From Oceanihabitans sp. (GTDB lineage: Bacteria > Bacteroidota > Bacteroidia > Flavobacteriales > Flavobacteriaceae): a stretch of 5,954 nucleotides of DNA. The notes under the pieces were generated by a model. The model did no database searches. It saw only the letters and a list, made by a program, of their open reading frames with translations, and was not told the DNA's origin. Positions within the stretch are counted from its first letter, which is position 1; the number at the start of each line of letters is the position of its first letter. The stretch lies in contig JAGPUY010000247.1 of the NCBI GenBank assembly GCA_018067265.1, forward strand, positions 1 through 5,954, read 5' to 3'. Position numbers and translations under genes: made by a program. This document shows positions 5,039 through 5,954 of the stretch, in pieces.

Positions 5039-5341
5039 TTATTTCTTATATTTTTTTGAGTTGGATTTAATCAGTAAATACGGAATTCCGATACCAATAG
5101 AAATATAAAAAAAGATATTCGCTACACTAGCATCTGCCATCCATTTGGAAGCGAAATAACCAATTATCATTAACGCTGCCATACCAAACAGCACATTTCT
5201 AAAAAGTGTTGCAATGCCTTCGATATTATAGTTTTCTTTTTCCTCCTTGCTCATGGTATTGTAACCAGCAATTAGGAAATAGAATTTTCCATATTTTATC
5301 AAAGCACCCAAAAGAATAAATATAATAGCGGTTACCAGCAT
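5039..5341 (-). CDS. DUF3784-like small membrane protein
   Basis: The 100-residue protein has three hydrophobic segments (about 1-18, 44-64 and 73-92) and a basic tail (IKSNSKKYKK). After the first segment comes IAGYNTMSKEEKENY (24-38), the hallmark I associate with DUF3784, a family of small membrane proteins of unknown role. The ATG at 5339-5341 lies three bases after the stop of the LpxH-like gene on the same strand, so the two are almost certainly cotranscribed and possibly translationally coupled. The pairing hints at an envelope role, but this is inference from context only; no catalytic residues are evident. An alternative label is simply an uncharacterised membrane protein. Confidence 0.85.
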   Translation of the reverse strand: MLVTAIIFILLGALIKYGKFYFLIAGYNTMSKEEKENYNIEGIATLFRNVLFGMAALMIIGYFASKWMADASVANIFFYISIGIGIPYLLIKSNSKKYKK

Positions 5342-5344
5342 CGT

Positions 5345-5954
5345 TTACGGATTATAGGTTTTTAAAATCATGTTTTCCCCATCAAAAACACCATAGGTGT
5401 AATATTGAATCCAATCACCAAGATTCACGTATTTAGCGTTGTTTTCTAAGTTTATATCTAAAGGAAGATGTCTATGTCCGAACACAAAAAAATCTCTGTG
5501 TTTGTCTTCTAGTTTACGTTTGCAATATTGTACCAACCATTCTTCATCATTGCCTAAAAATTTAGCATCATCGTCACCAGAAATAAGTTTGTTTTTTACC
5601 GACATGTATTGTCCGATTCGCATGGCGAAATCGGGATGTAAAATACGTTTAAACAACCATTGGCATATTGGGTTGGTAAACACTTTTTTCATGCGTTTGT
5701 AGCCTTTGTCTTTTGGACCTAAGCCGTCACCATGACCAATAAAAAACGTTTTGTTATTAAAGGTAAACTCTTTTGGTTTGTGGTACACAGGAATGTTTAG
5801 TTCTTCTTCAAAATAACCATCCATCCATAAATCATGATTACCAACAAAGTAGTAAATAGGAATTCCGGAATCGGATATTTCGGCAAGTTTTCCTAAGGTT
5901 CTCGTAAATCCTTTAGGTACCACGTTTTTATATTCTACCCAGAAATCGAATAGA
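5345..5954 (-). CDS. UDP-2,3-diacylglucosamine diphosphatase-like metallophosphatase (LpxH-type), partial at 5' end
   Basis: This calcineurin-like metallophosphatase runs off the right edge; 202 residues to the stop are visible. The sequence enters with LFDFWVEYKN, the end of the GDLFDFW metal-site motif. GNHD (38-41), GHGDG (73-77) and GHRH (159-162), the metal-binding histidine and aspartate motifs, follow, then VNLGDW (176-181). This set is typical of LpxH-type enzymes, which cleave UDP-2,3-diacylglucosamine to lipid X and UMP in lipid A synthesis at the inner membrane face. A GTG at 5921-5923 is not the start, because the conserved motif continues upstream of it. The first metal motif (DxH) should lie outside the window. 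The DUF3784-like gene follows 3 bp downstream. Bacteroidota have several related paralogues, so the exact substrate is not certain. Confidence 0.88.
   Translation of the reverse strand, partial: LFDFWVEYKNVVPKGFTRTLGKLAEISDSGIPIYYFVGNHDLWMDGYFEEELNIPVYHKPKEFTFNNKTFFIGHGDGLGPKDKGYKRMKKVFTNPICQWLFKRILHPDFAMRIGQYMSVKNKLISGDDDAKFLGNDEEWLVQYCKRKLEDKHRDFFVFGHRHLPLDINLENNAKYVNLGDWIQYYTYGVFDGENMILKTYNP

Noticed and set aside
5439..5702. 87-codon + strand frame opposite the LpxH-like gene
   Set aside because: It is antisense to the conserved metallophosphatase motifs, with no promoter or domain evidence.
5921..5923. GTG as the start of the LpxH-like protein
   Set aside because: The frame stays open to the window edge and encodes LFDFWVEYKN, part of a conserved metal-site motif, upstream of the GTG.

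Overview
The window looks like chromosomal DNA of a member of the Bacteroidota, most likely the Flavobacteriaceae. The base composition is AT-rich. Start codons are preceded by A-rich stretches rather than strong Shine-Dalgarno sites. Several upstream regions carry the -7 box TAnnTTTG typical of this phylum. The LpxH-like gene implies a Gram-negative cell making lipid A. All gene names rest on reading the translations; no database search was run.

Layout. Positions 1-96 are the last codons of an unidentified + strand gene. A carboxymuconolactone decarboxylase/AhpD-like protein (191-781, -) is divergent from an OsmC-family protein (923-1345, +). A complete recJ (1368-3059, +) follows OsmC after 22 bp. 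Next is a 336-bp gap (3060-3395), then an MFS permease (3396-4664, +). A small NrtS-like membrane protein (4746-4985, +) with its own near-consensus promoter comes after it. It converges on a - strand pair: an LpxH-like metallophosphatase (5345 to beyond the right edge) and, 3 bp downstream of it, a small DUF3784-like membrane protein (5039-5341).

The most interesting part is the recJ-MFS gap. It contains two diverged copies of one leader region. Each has an identical TACATTTG promoter box, a conserved ACCTTTC, and a nearly identical 55-56-nt block that folds around a GAGGTT/AACCTT stem; the spacing is the same in both. Just before the second copy lies an echo of the end of recJ, encoding LKLRDIK and then a stop, that differs from the real recJ tail almost only at synonymous sites. 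I infer that a recJ-tail/leader/MFS block from a diverged relative was joined behind the resident recJ and its leader, replacing the resident MFS gene. The two leaders then act as a two-sequence comparison, and the conservation suggests an uncharacterised cis-acting RNA or attenuator controlling the MFS gene. A strong hairpin in the second copy covers the only Shine-Dalgarno-like sequence before the MFS start.

The other genes are ordinary housekeeping or stress functions: thiol-based peroxide defence (AhpD-like and OsmC-like), DNA repair (RecJ), export (MFS), possible nitrate/nitrite transport (NrtS-like) and lipid A synthesis (LpxH-like).
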